Position numbers and translations under genes: made by a program. From Allobosea sp. (GTDB lineage: Bacteria; Pseudomonadota; Alphaproteobacteria; Rhizobiales; Beijerinckiaceae): a stretch of 64,000 bases of DNA. Positions 32,108 through 40,939 of this stretch are shown one piece after another. Positions within the stretch are counted from its first letter, which is position 1; the number at the start of each line of letters is the position of its first letter. The DNA is taken from the NCBI GenBank assembly GCA_024231975.1, contig JAAEQB010000097.1:62001-126000 (forward strand), read 5' to 3'. The notes under the pieces were generated by a model. The model saw nothing but the letters and a program-made list of their open reading frames with translations. It was not told the DNA's origin and ran no database searches.

Positions 32108-32118
32108 GGACTGACGCC

Positions 32119-33042
32119 ATGACCGATGCGGTTGTCATCTGCGAATGCTTTGCCCGCGACGGGCTGCAGCATGAGCCCGTCTTCCTGCCGAGCGAGCAGA
32201 AGATCGCGCTGATCGACGCCTTCACCGCCGTGGGCTTCCGGCGGATCGAGGCGACCTCCTATTCCAATCCCAAGGTCGTGCCGGCCTTCGCCGACGCCAG
32301 CGAAGTCCTCGCCGGCATCCGGCGCAAGGACGGGATCTTCTACAAGGCGACCTGCCCCAATCCACGCGCCGTCGACCGCGCCGTCGCCGATTCTGAAGCC
32401 GGCTACGGACCAAACGAAATCAGCCTGCTGGTCTCGGCAACGGAGTCGCATAGCGAGCGCAACCTGAAGAGCTCGCGGGCGGCGCAATGGGCCAATGTCG
32501 AGGCGATGGTCGCTGCCGCGCAGGGTCGTTTCCGCCTGATCGGCACGATCTCGGTCGCCTTCGGCTGTCCCTTCGAGGGCCATGTCGCCGCCGCAACGGT
32601 CATCGCCGACGCAGCCAGGTTCGCAGCCCTGGGCGTCCGCCACGTCACGCTCGGCGACACCACCGGCCTCGCCACGCCGCGCACCAGCAAGGCGCTGTTC
32701 CAGGCCGTCGCGGCAGCGGTGCCCGAGCTGACGCTGATCGCGCATTTCCACAACACCCGCGGCACCGGCCTCGCCAATTGCGTCGCCGCTTATGAGGCCG
32801 GCGTGCGCAATTTCGACAGCGCCTTCGGCGGCATCGGCGGCCACCCTGCCCAGCTCGTCTATGGCGGCGGCTTCACCGGCAATGTCGCGACCGAGGATCT
32901 CGTCAACATGTTCGAGGCAATGGGCGTGCCGACCGGCCTCGACCTCACCGCCCTGATCGAGACCGCGCATCGCTGCGAGGAGGTCCTCGGTCGCCAGCTC
33001 CATTCGATGGTCGCCCGCTCCGGGCTCGGCCTCGTCGCCTGA
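32119..33042 (+). CDS. HMG-CoA-lyase-like DRE-TIM metallolyase
   Basis: A 307-residue TIM-barrel lyase of the hydroxymethylglutaryl-CoA lyase group: RDGLQ (13-17), GCPFEG (149-154), GDTTG (179-183), the metal ligands HFH (209-211) and GNVATEDLV near the end. The loop that carries the catalytic Cys in HMG-CoA lyases (GGCP) reads GGHP here, with His242. The reaction is thus probably a retro-Claisen/aldol cleavage of a different 3-hydroxyacyl-CoA. It is the first gene of the acyl-CoA operon, with a weak ribosome site just after the attenuator. Confidence 0.88.
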   Translation: MTDAVVICECFARDGLQHEPVFLPSEQKIALIDAFTAVGFRRIEATSYSNPKVVPAFADASEVLAGIRRKDGIFYKATCPNPRAVDRAVADSEAGYGPNEISLLVSATESHSERNLKSSRAAQWANVEAMVAAAQGRFRLIGTISVAFGCPFEGHVAAATVIADAARFAALGVRHVTLGDTTGLATPRTSKALFQAVAAAVPELTLIAHFHNTRGTGLANCVAAYEAGVRNFDSAFGGIGGHPAQLVYGGGFTGNVATEDLVNMFEAMGVPTGLDLTALIETAHRCEEVLGRQLHSMVARSGLGLVA

Positions 33043-33057
33043 TCCGAAAGAGGAACC

Positions 33058-33804
33058 ATGCCCCAAGCCCCAGCCCCGCTGCTCGTCGAGACCCGCGGCG
33101 CCGTCCGCATCCTGACGATGAACCGGCCCGACAAGCTCAATGCCCTCGACACGGCGCTGACGCAGGCGCTCTTCGACGCACTGCTTGCAGCGCAGGAGGA
33201 CGAGGCCATCCGCGCAGTTGTCCTGGCCGGCGCCGGGCGCGGCTTCTGCGCCGGCGCCGATCTCAAGGAGTTCGTCGACCTCACACCGGCCAACCAGAAG
33301 GCCGTGGTCGCCCGCGCCGACCTGACGACGCGGCTGCACATGCTGTTGCCGGGTCTGTCAAAGCCGATCGTCGCCGCGGTACAGGGCGTCGCGGTCGGTG
33401 GTGGCGCCGGCACCGCGATCGGCTGCGACATGGTCGTCGCCGGCAGCGACCTGAAATTCGGCTATCCCGAGCTGCGCCACAGCATCGTCCCCGCAATCGT
33501 GATGACGAGCCTGCAGCGCGCCGTCGGCCGCAAGCTCGCCTTCGAGCTGGTCAGCACCGGGCGGATGGTCGGCGCCGAGGAGGCGCTACGGCTCGGCTTC
33601 GTCAACAAGGTCGTGGCGCCCGAAGATGTGCTGGCCGAGGCGCTCGCCATCGCCGAAGGCTGGGCCAAGGTGAAGCCGGTCGCGATGGAGGCGACCAAGC
33701 GGCTGTTCTACCGCGTCGCCGACCTGCCCTTCGAGGCGGCGATGGCGGCCGGGCGCGACATCAACGCACTGATGCGCAGCTTCCGCGAGGAGGATGGCGC
33801 ATGA
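33058..33804 (+). CDS. Enoyl-CoA hydratase/isomerase family protein (1)
   Basis: A 248-residue crotonase-fold enzyme: GRGFCAGADLKEF (oxyanion hole), GVAVGGGAGTAIGCDMVVA and FGYPELRHSIVPA. The second catalytic Glu (PEL) is present, but the first (CEL in typical hydratases) is replaced in GGGAGTA, which suggests isomerase-type or other crotonase chemistry. It lies 15 nt after the lyase and overlaps the CoA-transferase start (ATGA). Confidence 0.9.
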   Translation: MPQAPAPLLVETRGAVRILTMNRPDKLNALDTALTQALFDALLAAQEDEAIRAVVLAGAGRGFCAGADLKEFVDLTPANQKAVVARADLTTRLHMLLPGLSKPIVAAVQGVAVGGGAGTAIGCDMVVAGSDLKFGYPELRHSIVPAIVMTSLQRAVGRKLAFELVSTGRMVGAEEALRLGFVNKVVAPEDVLAEALAIAEGWAKVKPVAMEATKRLFYRVADLPFEAAMAAGRDINALMRSFREEDGA

Positions 33805-34955
33805 GACCGCTCGACGGCATCACCATCGTGGATTTCTCGCGCGTCCTCGCCGGGCCGATGGCGACGATGATCCTGGCCGAGATGGGCGCGAGGGTGATCA
33901 AGGTCGAGCGGCCGGGAACGGGTGATGAATCCCGGCAATGGGAGCCGCGCGTCGGCGAGGAGAGCGCCTATTTCTTCGCCTTCAACCGCGGCAAGGAATC
34001 GATCGTCCTCGACCTGAAGACCCCGGCTGGCCGCGCTGCGGCGAAAACGCTCGCGCTCCAGGCCGATGTCGTGCTCGAGAATTTCCTGCCCGGCCAGATG
34101 GACAAGATGGGGCTGGGCTATGCTGAGCTCTCCCAAGAGAAGCCCGGGCTCGTTTACGTCTCCAACACCGGCTTCGGCCAGAGCGGCCCCTATCGCGACC
34201 GCGTCGGCTACGACACGATCTTCCAGGCGCTCAGCGGCGTGATGGCGCTGACCGGCCATCCCGATGGACCGCCCGCCAAGGTCGGCGTGCCGATGGCGGA
34301 CCTGACCGCCGGGCTCTGGAACGCCGTCGCGATCCTGACCGGGCTGGTCGGCCGCGCCAGCAGCGGCAAGGGCTGCCATGTCGACCTCTCGATGCTCGAC
34401 ACCCAGATCAGCCTGCTGACCATCGCCGCGGCCCGCCTCTTTGCGCTGGGCGAAGACCCGCAGCGCACCGGCACCGAGCATCCCGGCCGCGTTCCCTCCG
34501 CCGCCTTCGCCTGCGCCGGCGACGAATGGCTGCATATCAGCGGCAGCGACCAGCATTGGCAGGCGATCTGCTCGGTTCTCGGCCTCGACGAACTCGCGGC
34601 CGACGCGGCCCTCGCCCGCAACGCCGAACGGGTTAAGCAGCGCGAGCGCGTGATGGCGGCGATGCGCGCGGCCCTGGCCCAGCGCAAGCGCGCCGATGTC
34701 GCCGAGGCCCTGCGCACAGCCGGCGTCCCGGCCGGCGAGGTCAACACGGTCGCGCAGGCGCTGGCCGACCCGCATGTGCAGGCGCGCGGCATGGTGGCGG
34801 AATTCCGGCATCCAACGGCGGGCGCCTTCCCGGCGCTGCGCAATCCGCTGCGCTTCACCGGCTATGACGACCCGTCCCTCGGCACCCCGCCACTGCACGG
34901 CGCCGATAGCGCCGACCTCGCCGCCGAATTCGGCCTGAAGGAGATCGGCGCATGA
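33801..34955 (+). CDS. Family III CoA-transferase (CaiB/BaiF)
   Basis: A 384-residue formyl-CoA-transferase/carnitine-CoA-transferase family protein. It has the opening GITIVDFSRVLAGPMATMILAEMGARVIKVE, YFFAFNRGKESIVLDLK, VLENFLPGQMDKMGLGY (catalytic Asp region follows in the family), and GFGQSGPYRDRVGYD. It moves CoA between carboxylic acids, activating the pathway substrate. It overlaps both neighbours by 4 nt. Confidence 0.92.
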   Translation: MRPLDGITIVDFSRVLAGPMATMILAEMGARVIKVERPGTGDESRQWEPRVGEESAYFFAFNRGKESIVLDLKTPAGRAAAKTLALQADVVLENFLPGQMDKMGLGYAELSQEKPGLVYVSNTGFGQSGPYRDRVGYDTIFQALSGVMALTGHPDGPPAKVGVPMADLTAGLWNAVAILTGLVGRASSGKGCHVDLSMLDTQISLLTIAAARLFALGEDPQRTGTEHPGRVPSAAFACAGDEWLHISGSDQHWQAICSVLGLDELAADAALARNAERVKQRERVMAAMRAALAQRKRADVAEALRTAGVPAGEVNTVAQALADPHVQARGMVAEFRHPTAGAFPALRNPLRFTGYDDPSLGTPPLHGADSADLAAEFGLKEIGA

Positions 34956-35743
34956 GCCAGAGCCCCTTAAATGGAATGACCTTCGAGCTCCTCGCGGTTG
35001 CCGTCGACGGCCCGATCCTGCGGGTGACGCTGAACCGTCCCGAAGCGCGCAACGCGCTCGACCTGACGATGTGCCGCGAATTGCGCGCCGTGTTCGAGGC
35101 GATCGAGGCCGATCCGGCCATCCGCATCGTCCGTGTCGATGGCGCCGGCCCGGTATTCTGCGCCGGGGCCGACCTCAAGGAACGCAAGGGCAAGGACGAG
35201 ATCTGGGTGCGGCAGCGCCGGCTCGCCTCCTTCGCCGCCTATGACGCGATCGAGCGCTCCAGCAAGGCCGTGATCTGCGTAGTCGACGGGCCGGTGGTCG
35301 GCTCCGGCGGCGAGATCGCCATGGCCTGCGACTTCATCATCGCCTCCGAGCGCACCAGCTTCACCTTCCCCGAAGCGCATTGGGGTACGGTCGGTGCGAC
35401 GCAGCGCCTGCAGCGCGTCGTCGGCAAGCGGCTGGCGAAGGAGCTGCTGTTCACGGCACGGCGCTGGCCGGTCGAAGAGGCGCTCGCCGCCGGCCTCGTC
35501 AACCGCATCGTCAAGCCGGACGCACTCGAAGCGACCGTCGCCGAGCTGCTCGCTCAGATCGCCAAGGCGCCGGCGCTGGCACTGACCCTCGCCAAGCAGT
35601 CGATCGAGCTCGGCGAGAAGACCGATCTTTCGACCGGCATCCGCATCGAGCTCGCCGCGATCGAGCGCGCGCTCGCCGACACCGAATGGCGCAAGGGCCT
35701 CGAAGCCTTCGCCGAACGCGACGCACAGGAAAAGAGCTCATGA
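34952..35743 (+). CDS. Enoyl-CoA hydratase/isomerase family protein (2)
   Basis: A 263-residue crotonase. Both catalytic Glu positions look intact: GSGGEIAMACDFIIA and FTFPEAHWGTVGATQRLQRVVGKRLAKEL. The oxyanion-hole motif is GPVFCAGADLKERK. It is more likely than the first crotonase gene to be a true hydratase. It overlaps the CoA-transferase and AMP-ligase genes (ATGA each), within a tightly coupled operon. Confidence 0.92.
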   Translation: MSQSPLNGMTFELLAVAVDGPILRVTLNRPEARNALDLTMCRELRAVFEAIEADPAIRIVRVDGAGPVFCAGADLKERKGKDEIWVRQRRLASFAAYDAIERSSKAVICVVDGPVVGSGGEIAMACDFIIASERTSFTFPEAHWGTVGATQRLQRVVGKRLAKELLFTARRWPVEEALAAGLVNRIVKPDALEATVAELLAQIAKAPALALTLAKQSIELGEKTDLSTGIRIELAAIERALADTEWRKGLEAFAERDAQEKSS

Positions 35744-37377
35744 GCGCCAGCGAGCTGCCATCCGATCTCTTCGGCTGCGCCGATACCTTGCCGGAGGCAC
35801 TGGCGCGGGCCGTGCGCCTGGCGGGCAACGAGGAGGCCGTCGTCTGCAATGGCGAGCGCATCAGCTATGCCGCTCTCGCCGCGCGGGTCGACGACGTTGC
35901 GACCGCGCTTGCCGCGCATGGCGTGCGCAAGGGCGATCATGTCGGCATCTGCCTCGGCAACAGCATCCCCTGGATCGTGCTGTTCCACGCCATCGCCCGG
36001 CTCGGCGCCGTCACCGTGCCGGTCAACACAAGGCTGAAGGCGGAGGAGATCGCCTATACGCTGCGGCAGTCGGACGTCTCGCTGCTGTTCATGACCGACC
36101 GGCTGCTCAAGATCGATTTCGTCGAGATCCTCAGGCAGATCTGCCCGGCAGTCGATACGAAGTTGCCTGACCCGGCTCTGCCCAAGCTGAGCCGCGTCGT
36201 CGTGCTCGGCGAGACCGTCCCGGCCGGCGCGACCAGCTTCGCCGATTTCCTCAAGGTGGGCGCCGGCCAGCCTGTGCCGGAGCCCGTCCCGACGGCCGAT
36301 GACCCGCTGCTGATCCAGTACACCTCCGGCACCACCTCCTTCCCGAAGGGGGCGGTGCTGACCCATCGCAACATGACCTGGGACGCCTATTCCGCCGGGC
36401 GCTTCTTCGGCCTGCGCTCGGGCGAGCGTTATTTCAGCCCACGCCCCTTCTTCCATGTCGCCGGCAGCACGCTCGCCGTGATCGCCTCGCTGCAGCATCT
36501 CGCCTGCCTCGTCAGCTGCGAGCGCTACGAGCCGGGCGATGCCTTGCGCCTGATGGAGGAGGAGCGCTGCACGCTGATGTCGGGCAACGACACCATCTTC
36601 CTGATGTTGCTCGACCATCCCGACCTGCCGCAGCGCAAACTCTCTTTGCGTGGCGGCTGGGCGGCGGCGACCCCCTCGGTAATGGAGCGCATCGCGCGCC
36701 AGCTCGGCGCGACCGAGATGGCGGTCTGCTATGGCCAGTCCGAAGCCTCCCCGAACATCTGCACCGCCGCCTGGTGGGACCCGCTCGCCGACCGGATCGC
36801 CGGCTGGATGCGCATCCATCCCGGCGTCGAGGTCGAGATCCGGGCGACCGAGGATGGTCCCGAGCCCGGCCCCGGCGAGGTCGGCGAGATCTATGCGCGC
36901 GGCTGGAACGTGATGCAGGGCTATTACGCCAAGCCCGAGGAGACCCGCGCGGTCCTCAGCGAAGACGGCTGGCTGCGCACCGGCGATCTCGGCCGCCTCT
37001 CGCCCGATGGCCGGCTCGCCTTCGTCGGCCGGGCCAAGGACATCATCCGCGTCGGCGGCGAGAATGTCGCCTCGGCCGATATCGAGAACGTGCTGCACCG
37101 CCATCCCGGCATCCAGCAGGCGCAGGTGGTCGGCGTGCCCGACAAGCGCCTGATCGAGGTGCCCGCCGCCTTCGTGATCCTGGCGAGCGGTACCTCGCTC
37201 GCGCCGGACGAGATCATCGCCTGGAGCAAGGAGCACCTCGCCGGTTTCAAGGTGCCGCGCTATGTCGAGATCGTCGAGAGCTTCGACCAGATCGGCATGA
37301 CCGCCAGCTCCAAGGTCCAGAAGAACAAGCTCGCCGCCCATGCGCGCCAACTCTTCGGCCTCGAGGCGGTGGCATGA
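35740..37377 (+). CDS. AMP-forming acyl-CoA synthetase
   Basis: A 545-residue adenylate-forming ligase: P-loop YTSGTTSFPKG (194-204, with Ser where Gly is usual), CYGQSEASPN, GEIYARGWNVMQGYY, GWLRTGDLGRL (ribose-binding Asp), GRAKDIIRVGGENVA (hinge) and the C-terminal Lys region TASSKVQKNKL. It activates a carboxylic acid to its CoA thioester. Having both a ligase and a CoA-transferase suggests two different acids are activated. It overlaps its neighbours by 4 nt. Confidence 0.93.
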   Translation: MSASELPSDLFGCADTLPEALARAVRLAGNEEAVVCNGERISYAALAARVDDVATALAAHGVRKGDHVGICLGNSIPWIVLFHAIARLGAVTVPVNTRLKAEEIAYTLRQSDVSLLFMTDRLLKIDFVEILRQICPAVDTKLPDPALPKLSRVVVLGETVPAGATSFADFLKVGAGQPVPEPVPTADDPLLIQYTSGTTSFPKGAVLTHRNMTWDAYSAGRFFGLRSGERYFSPRPFFHVAGSTLAVIASLQHLACLVSCERYEPGDALRLMEEERCTLMSGNDTIFLMLLDHPDLPQRKLSLRGGWAAATPSVMERIARQLGATEMAVCYGQSEASPNICTAAWWDPLADRIAGWMRIHPGVEVEIRATEDGPEPGPGEVGEIYARGWNVMQGYYAKPEETRAVLSEDGWLRTGDLGRLSPDGRLAFVGRAKDIIRVGGENVASADIENVLHRHPGIQQAQVVGVPDKRLIEVPAAFVILASGTSLAPDEIIAWSKEHLAGFKVPRYVEIVESFDQIGMTASSKVQKNKLAAHARQLFGLEAVA

Positions 37378-38381
37378 ACACGCGCATCGAGAGCCTGCGC
37401 ATCGAGACGCGCTTCACCCGGCTGGTCGGCATCGACCTGCCGATCGTGCAGGCCGGGATGAGCTGGGCCTCCTCCTGCGCCGCGCTGCCAGCCGCAGTCT
37501 CGGGCGTGGGCGGGCTCGGCGTCATCGCCGCCGGGCCGATGCGACGCGACGATCTCAAGGCAGCGATCGCCGATGTGCGCGCGCAGACGGACCGGCCCTT
37601 CGCCGTCAACGTCCCGCTCTACCGCAAGGAAGTCGACGACATCCTGGCGCTGCTAGTCGACGAGCGTGTCCCGGTCATCATCGCCTCGCAGGGCGGGCCG
37701 GACCGCTATCTCGATCGCTTCAAGGCGGTCGGCACGATCTGCCTGCATGTCGTTGCCTCCGAGGTCCATGCCGCCAAGGCGGCGGCCAAGGGCGTCGACG
37801 GCCTCGTCGTGGTCGGCGGCGAGGCCGGCGGCCACCCGCCGCCGGAGCTGGTCTCGACACTGGTGATCGGCCGCGCCGTGGCGAAAGCCGTGCGCGATGT
37901 GCCGATCGTGCTGGGCGGCGGCATCGCCGATGGCCAGGGCCTCGCAGCCGCGCTCGCTTTGGGCGCCGACGCCGCGCAGCTCGGCACCCGCTTCATGGCG
38001 ACGCCGGAAGCGCGCCTGCATGACGATTATCGCCGCCGTGTCGTTGCGGCTGCCGTCTCCGACACGATGGTGGTCGGACGCGGCTTCGGCATGATCCGCG
38101 TGCTGCGCAACCGCTTCGCCGAAGAGATGGCGGCGGCCGAGCGCGCCGGACGTCCCGACGAGGAGCGGCGCGAGCTCTTCCAGCGCTCCTCGCTGAAGCT
38201 CGCCGCCTTCGACGGCGACATCGAGGACGGCAAGGTCGAGGCCGGGCAGAGCGCCGGGCTGATCGACGACATCGTCCCGGCCGGCGAGCTCGTGGCGCGG
38301 ATCGCCAGGGAATACCGGGCGACGCTAGCGCGGCTTCCTGCAGCCCATCCCATTCGCGAGCCCGCTCTGCAGCCTTCGTGA
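37374..38381 (+). CDS. Nitronate monooxygenase/2-nitropropane dioxygenase family FMN protein
   Basis: A 335-residue FMN TIM-barrel protein: GIDLPIVQAGM, LGVIAAGPM, FAVNVPL, VVGGEAGGHPPP (FMN/His motif) and VPIVLGGGIADGQGLAAALALGADAAQLGTRFMAT. Family members oxidise nitronates or reduce enoyl groups. In an acyl-CoA operon an enoyl-reductase or detoxifying role is possible. The start overlaps the ligase stop (ATGA). Confidence 0.9.
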   Translation: MNTRIESLRIETRFTRLVGIDLPIVQAGMSWASSCAALPAAVSGVGGLGVIAAGPMRRDDLKAAIADVRAQTDRPFAVNVPLYRKEVDDILALLVDERVPVIIASQGGPDRYLDRFKAVGTICLHVVASEVHAAKAAAKGVDGLVVVGGEAGGHPPPELVSTLVIGRAVAKAVRDVPIVLGGGIADGQGLAAALALGADAAQLGTRFMATPEARLHDDYRRRVVAAAVSDTMVVGRGFGMIRVLRNRFAEEMAAAERAGRPDEERRELFQRSSLKLAAFDGDIEDGKVEAGQSAGLIDDIVPAGELVARIAREYRATLARLPAAHPIREPALQPS

Positions 38382-38431
38382 CCATCCGCGCCGCCAGAGC
38401 CGGAAAAACCAAAAACGGGAGGAGGATCGAG

Positions 38432-39403
38432 ATGGACAGGCGCAGATTCATGGCGACAGCCGGGGCAGCGATGCTGGCTCCCTCAGGAGCCGGCGCGCAG
38501 GGCTATCCGGTCAGGCCGATCCGCCTGATCGTCACCTTCGCCGCCGGCGGCCCGGCCGACCTGTTCGCCCGCACCCTCGCCAGCGGGATGAGCACCCGGC
38601 TCGGCCAGCAGGTGGTCATCGACAACCGCCCCGGCGGCGCGGCGGGCCTGCCCGCCATCGACGCAATCGCCAAGGCGGGACCGGACGGCTACCAGATCGC
38701 TCTTGCCGGCGCCGCGGCGCTCTCGACCGTGCCGTTCATGGTCCCGAAGATGCCATTCGACTGGGAGACCAGCCTGACGCCGCTCACTCTGGTGTCGCGC
38801 GTTCCGGAGGTCATCACCACCAACGCCAAGCTCGGCCTGAAGAGCCTCGCCGACCTCGTCGCCTACGCGAAGAAGAACCCCGGAAAGGTCAATTTCGGTT
38901 CGGCCGGCCTCGGCAGCATCACCCATCTCGCCAGCGAACTGTTCAAGGCGGAAGCGGAGGTCGACATCACCCATGTGCCCTATCGCGGCGCGGCCCCGGC
39001 CGTGAACGACCTGATCGCCGGCCATATCGACATGGTCACCGCCGATATCCCGGTGCTGCTGCCGCAGATCCAGGCCGGCAGCGTCAATGCCCTGGCGGTC
39101 ACCACGGATAAGCGGATCAAGGCCCTGCCGGATGTACCGACCACGGCCGAGGCCGGCTTTCCCAAGGTCGTCTCCGACAACTGGTACGGGCTGGTCGGTC
39201 CGGCCGGAATGCCCGCCGAAGTCTCCGGCAAGATCCACGCCGCCGCCCTGGCGACGCTGCGCTCGGACGAGCTCATGAAGCAGTTCGAGAGCCAGGAGGC
39301 GATCTCCTCGCCGACCTCTCCGGACGAGTTCGTCGCCTTCATCAAGGCCGAGCGGGCGAAATGGGGTCCGCTGATCGCCTCGATCGGGGTCAAGCTCGAA
39401 TAG
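38432..39403 (+). CDS. TctC/Bug-family tripartite tricarboxylate carrier binding protein
   Basis: A 323-residue periplasmic receptor. MDRRRFMATAGAAMLAP is a short Tat-like signal, followed by PIRLIVTFAAGGPADLFAR, DNRPGGAAGLPAI, the family's central YKKNPGKVNFGSAG-like stretch and LPDVPTTAEAGFP. GGGAGGAGG precedes the ATG at 38432. No TctA/TctB membrane genes lie in the window, so it is an orphan receptor. It may capture the carboxylic acid processed by the operon. Confidence 0.92.
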   Translation: MDRRRFMATAGAAMLAPSGAGAQGYPVRPIRLIVTFAAGGPADLFARTLASGMSTRLGQQVVIDNRPGGAAGLPAIDAIAKAGPDGYQIALAGAAALSTVPFMVPKMPFDWETSLTPLTLVSRVPEVITTNAKLGLKSLADLVAYAKKNPGKVNFGSAGLGSITHLASELFKAEAEVDITHVPYRGAAPAVNDLIAGHIDMVTADIPVLLPQIQAGSVNALAVTTDKRIKALPDVPTTAEAGFPKVVSDNWYGLVGPAGMPAEVSGKIHAAALATLRSDELMKQFESQEAISSPTSPDEFVAFIKAERAKWGPLIASIGVKLE

Positions 39404-39478
39404 CGCCCCGCATTCCTCCCCGACCAACGACCGGGCCGCGCAGCTGCAGCCCAAAGTTTCCAACGCAGGACATCGATC

Positions 39479-40909
39479 ATGCTCGACAAGCCCCTTCTCA
39501 TCGCCGGCTCCTGGCGCGCGCCATCCGGCTCCCGCACCGGCGACGTCGTCGATCCCGCCACCGGCACGGTGATCGGCAAGCTCGGTTACGCCGAGGCGGC
39601 CGATGTCGATGCCGCCCTGGAGGCCGCACGGAAGGGTTTTGCAACCTGGCGCGCCATGACCGCGCTCGAACGCTCGCGCATCCTGCACCGCGCCGCCGCT
39701 TTGGTCCGCGACCGTGCCGAGGTGATGGCGCAGCATATGACCCGCGAGCAGGGCAAGCCGCTGGCCGAGGCGCGCGGCGAAGCCGGCACGGCACCCGAGC
39801 ATATCGAGTGGTATGCCGAGGAAGGTCGTCGCGCCTATGGCCGGGTGATCCCTTCGCGCATCCCCGGCGCACGCCAGATCGTGGTCAAGGAGCCGGTCGG
39901 TCCGGTCGCGGCCTTCAGCCCCTGGAACTTCCCGCTCGCCCAGCTCGTCCGCAAGATCGCAGGAGCGCTGGCCGCCGGCTGCTCGATCATCGCCAAGCCG
40001 CCGGAAGAGGCCCCCTCGGCCTGCATCGAGCTCGCCAAATGCTTCCAGGAGGCCGGCCTGCCCGAGGGCGTGCTCAACATCCTGTTCGGCGTGCCTGCCG
40101 AGATCTCGGAACGGCTGATCGCCTCGCCGATCATCCGCAAGGTCTCGTTCACCGGCTCGGTCCCGGTCGGCAAGCATCTCGGCGCGCTGGCGGGAGCGCA
40201 GGCAAAGCGCGCCACCATGGAGCTCGGCGGCCACGCGCCCTTCATCGTCTGCGACGATGTCGATCTCGACACGGTGGTGAAGCTCGGCGTCGGCCTGAAA
40301 TTCCGCAATGCCGGCCAGGTCTGCGCTTCGCCGACGCGCTTCTACGTTCAGGACGCCGTCTATGACGGTTTCCGCGCCGCCTTCACCGAGGCCGCCAAGG
40401 CGGTCAAGGTCGGTCCGGGCGCGGCTGAGGGCACGCAGATGGGCCCGCTCGCCAATGCCCGCCGGCTCGATGCGCTGCAGGATTTCGTCGCCGACGCCGT
40501 CCAGCACGGCGCCAGGCTCGAAACCGGCGGCCGCCGCATCGGCAATGAAGGCTTCTTCTTCGAGCCGACCGTGCTGTCCGACGTGCCCGACAGCGCCCGC
40601 ATCATGCGCGACGAGCCGTTCGGGCCGGTGGCGGCGCTGGTGCGGGTCGGCTCGGTCGAGGAGGCGATCGAACGCTCGAACGCCCTGCCCTTCGGCCTCG
40701 CCGCCTTTGCCTTCACCCGCTCGACCAAGCGTGCCGCGCAATTCGCTGATGGGCTCGAGAGCGGCATGGTCTCGATCAACCATTTCGGCCTCGCCGCGGC
40801 CGAGACTCCGTTCGGCGGCGTCAAGGATTCCGGCTACGGCAGCGAAGGCGGCACCGAGGGGCTCGAAGCCTATCTCTCGACCAAGTTCGTCAGCCAGGTC
40901 GGCGCCTGA
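39479..40909 (+). CDS. NAD(P)-dependent aldehyde dehydrogenase (succinate-semialdehyde type)
   Basis: A 476-residue ALDH with SPWNFPLAQLVRK (cofactor and Asn), Glu248 in MELGGHAPF and the catalytic Cys282 in NAGQVCASPTRF. The overall sequence is closest to the succinate/glutarate-semialdehyde dehydrogenase group. It would oxidise an aldehyde made by amine deamination to an acid. It lies 75 nt after the TctC gene, probably in the same transcription unit. Confidence 0.92.
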   Translation: MLDKPLLIAGSWRAPSGSRTGDVVDPATGTVIGKLGYAEAADVDAALEAARKGFATWRAMTALERSRILHRAAALVRDRAEVMAQHMTREQGKPLAEARGEAGTAPEHIEWYAEEGRRAYGRVIPSRIPGARQIVVKEPVGPVAAFSPWNFPLAQLVRKIAGALAAGCSIIAKPPEEAPSACIELAKCFQEAGLPEGVLNILFGVPAEISERLIASPIIRKVSFTGSVPVGKHLGALAGAQAKRATMELGGHAPFIVCDDVDLDTVVKLGVGLKFRNAGQVCASPTRFYVQDAVYDGFRAAFTEAAKAVKVGPGAAEGTQMGPLANARRLDALQDFVADAVQHGARLETGGRRIGNEGFFFEPTVLSDVPDSARIMRDEPFGPVAALVRVGSVEEAIERSNALPFGLAAFAFTRSTKRAAQFADGLESGMVSINHFGLAAAETPFGGVKDSGYGSEGGTEGLEAYLSTKFVSQVGA

Positions 40910-40939
40910 ACCATCCCCTTCCAACCGCAAGAGACGACC

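Noticed and set aside
32011..32118. GTG at 32011 with AGGAG as the true start of the HMG-CoA-lyase-like gene
   Set aside because: The AGGAG-GATTTGTG block is the conserved leader core also found before 29438, and the extra 36 residues run through the terminator and resemble no lyase N-terminus.
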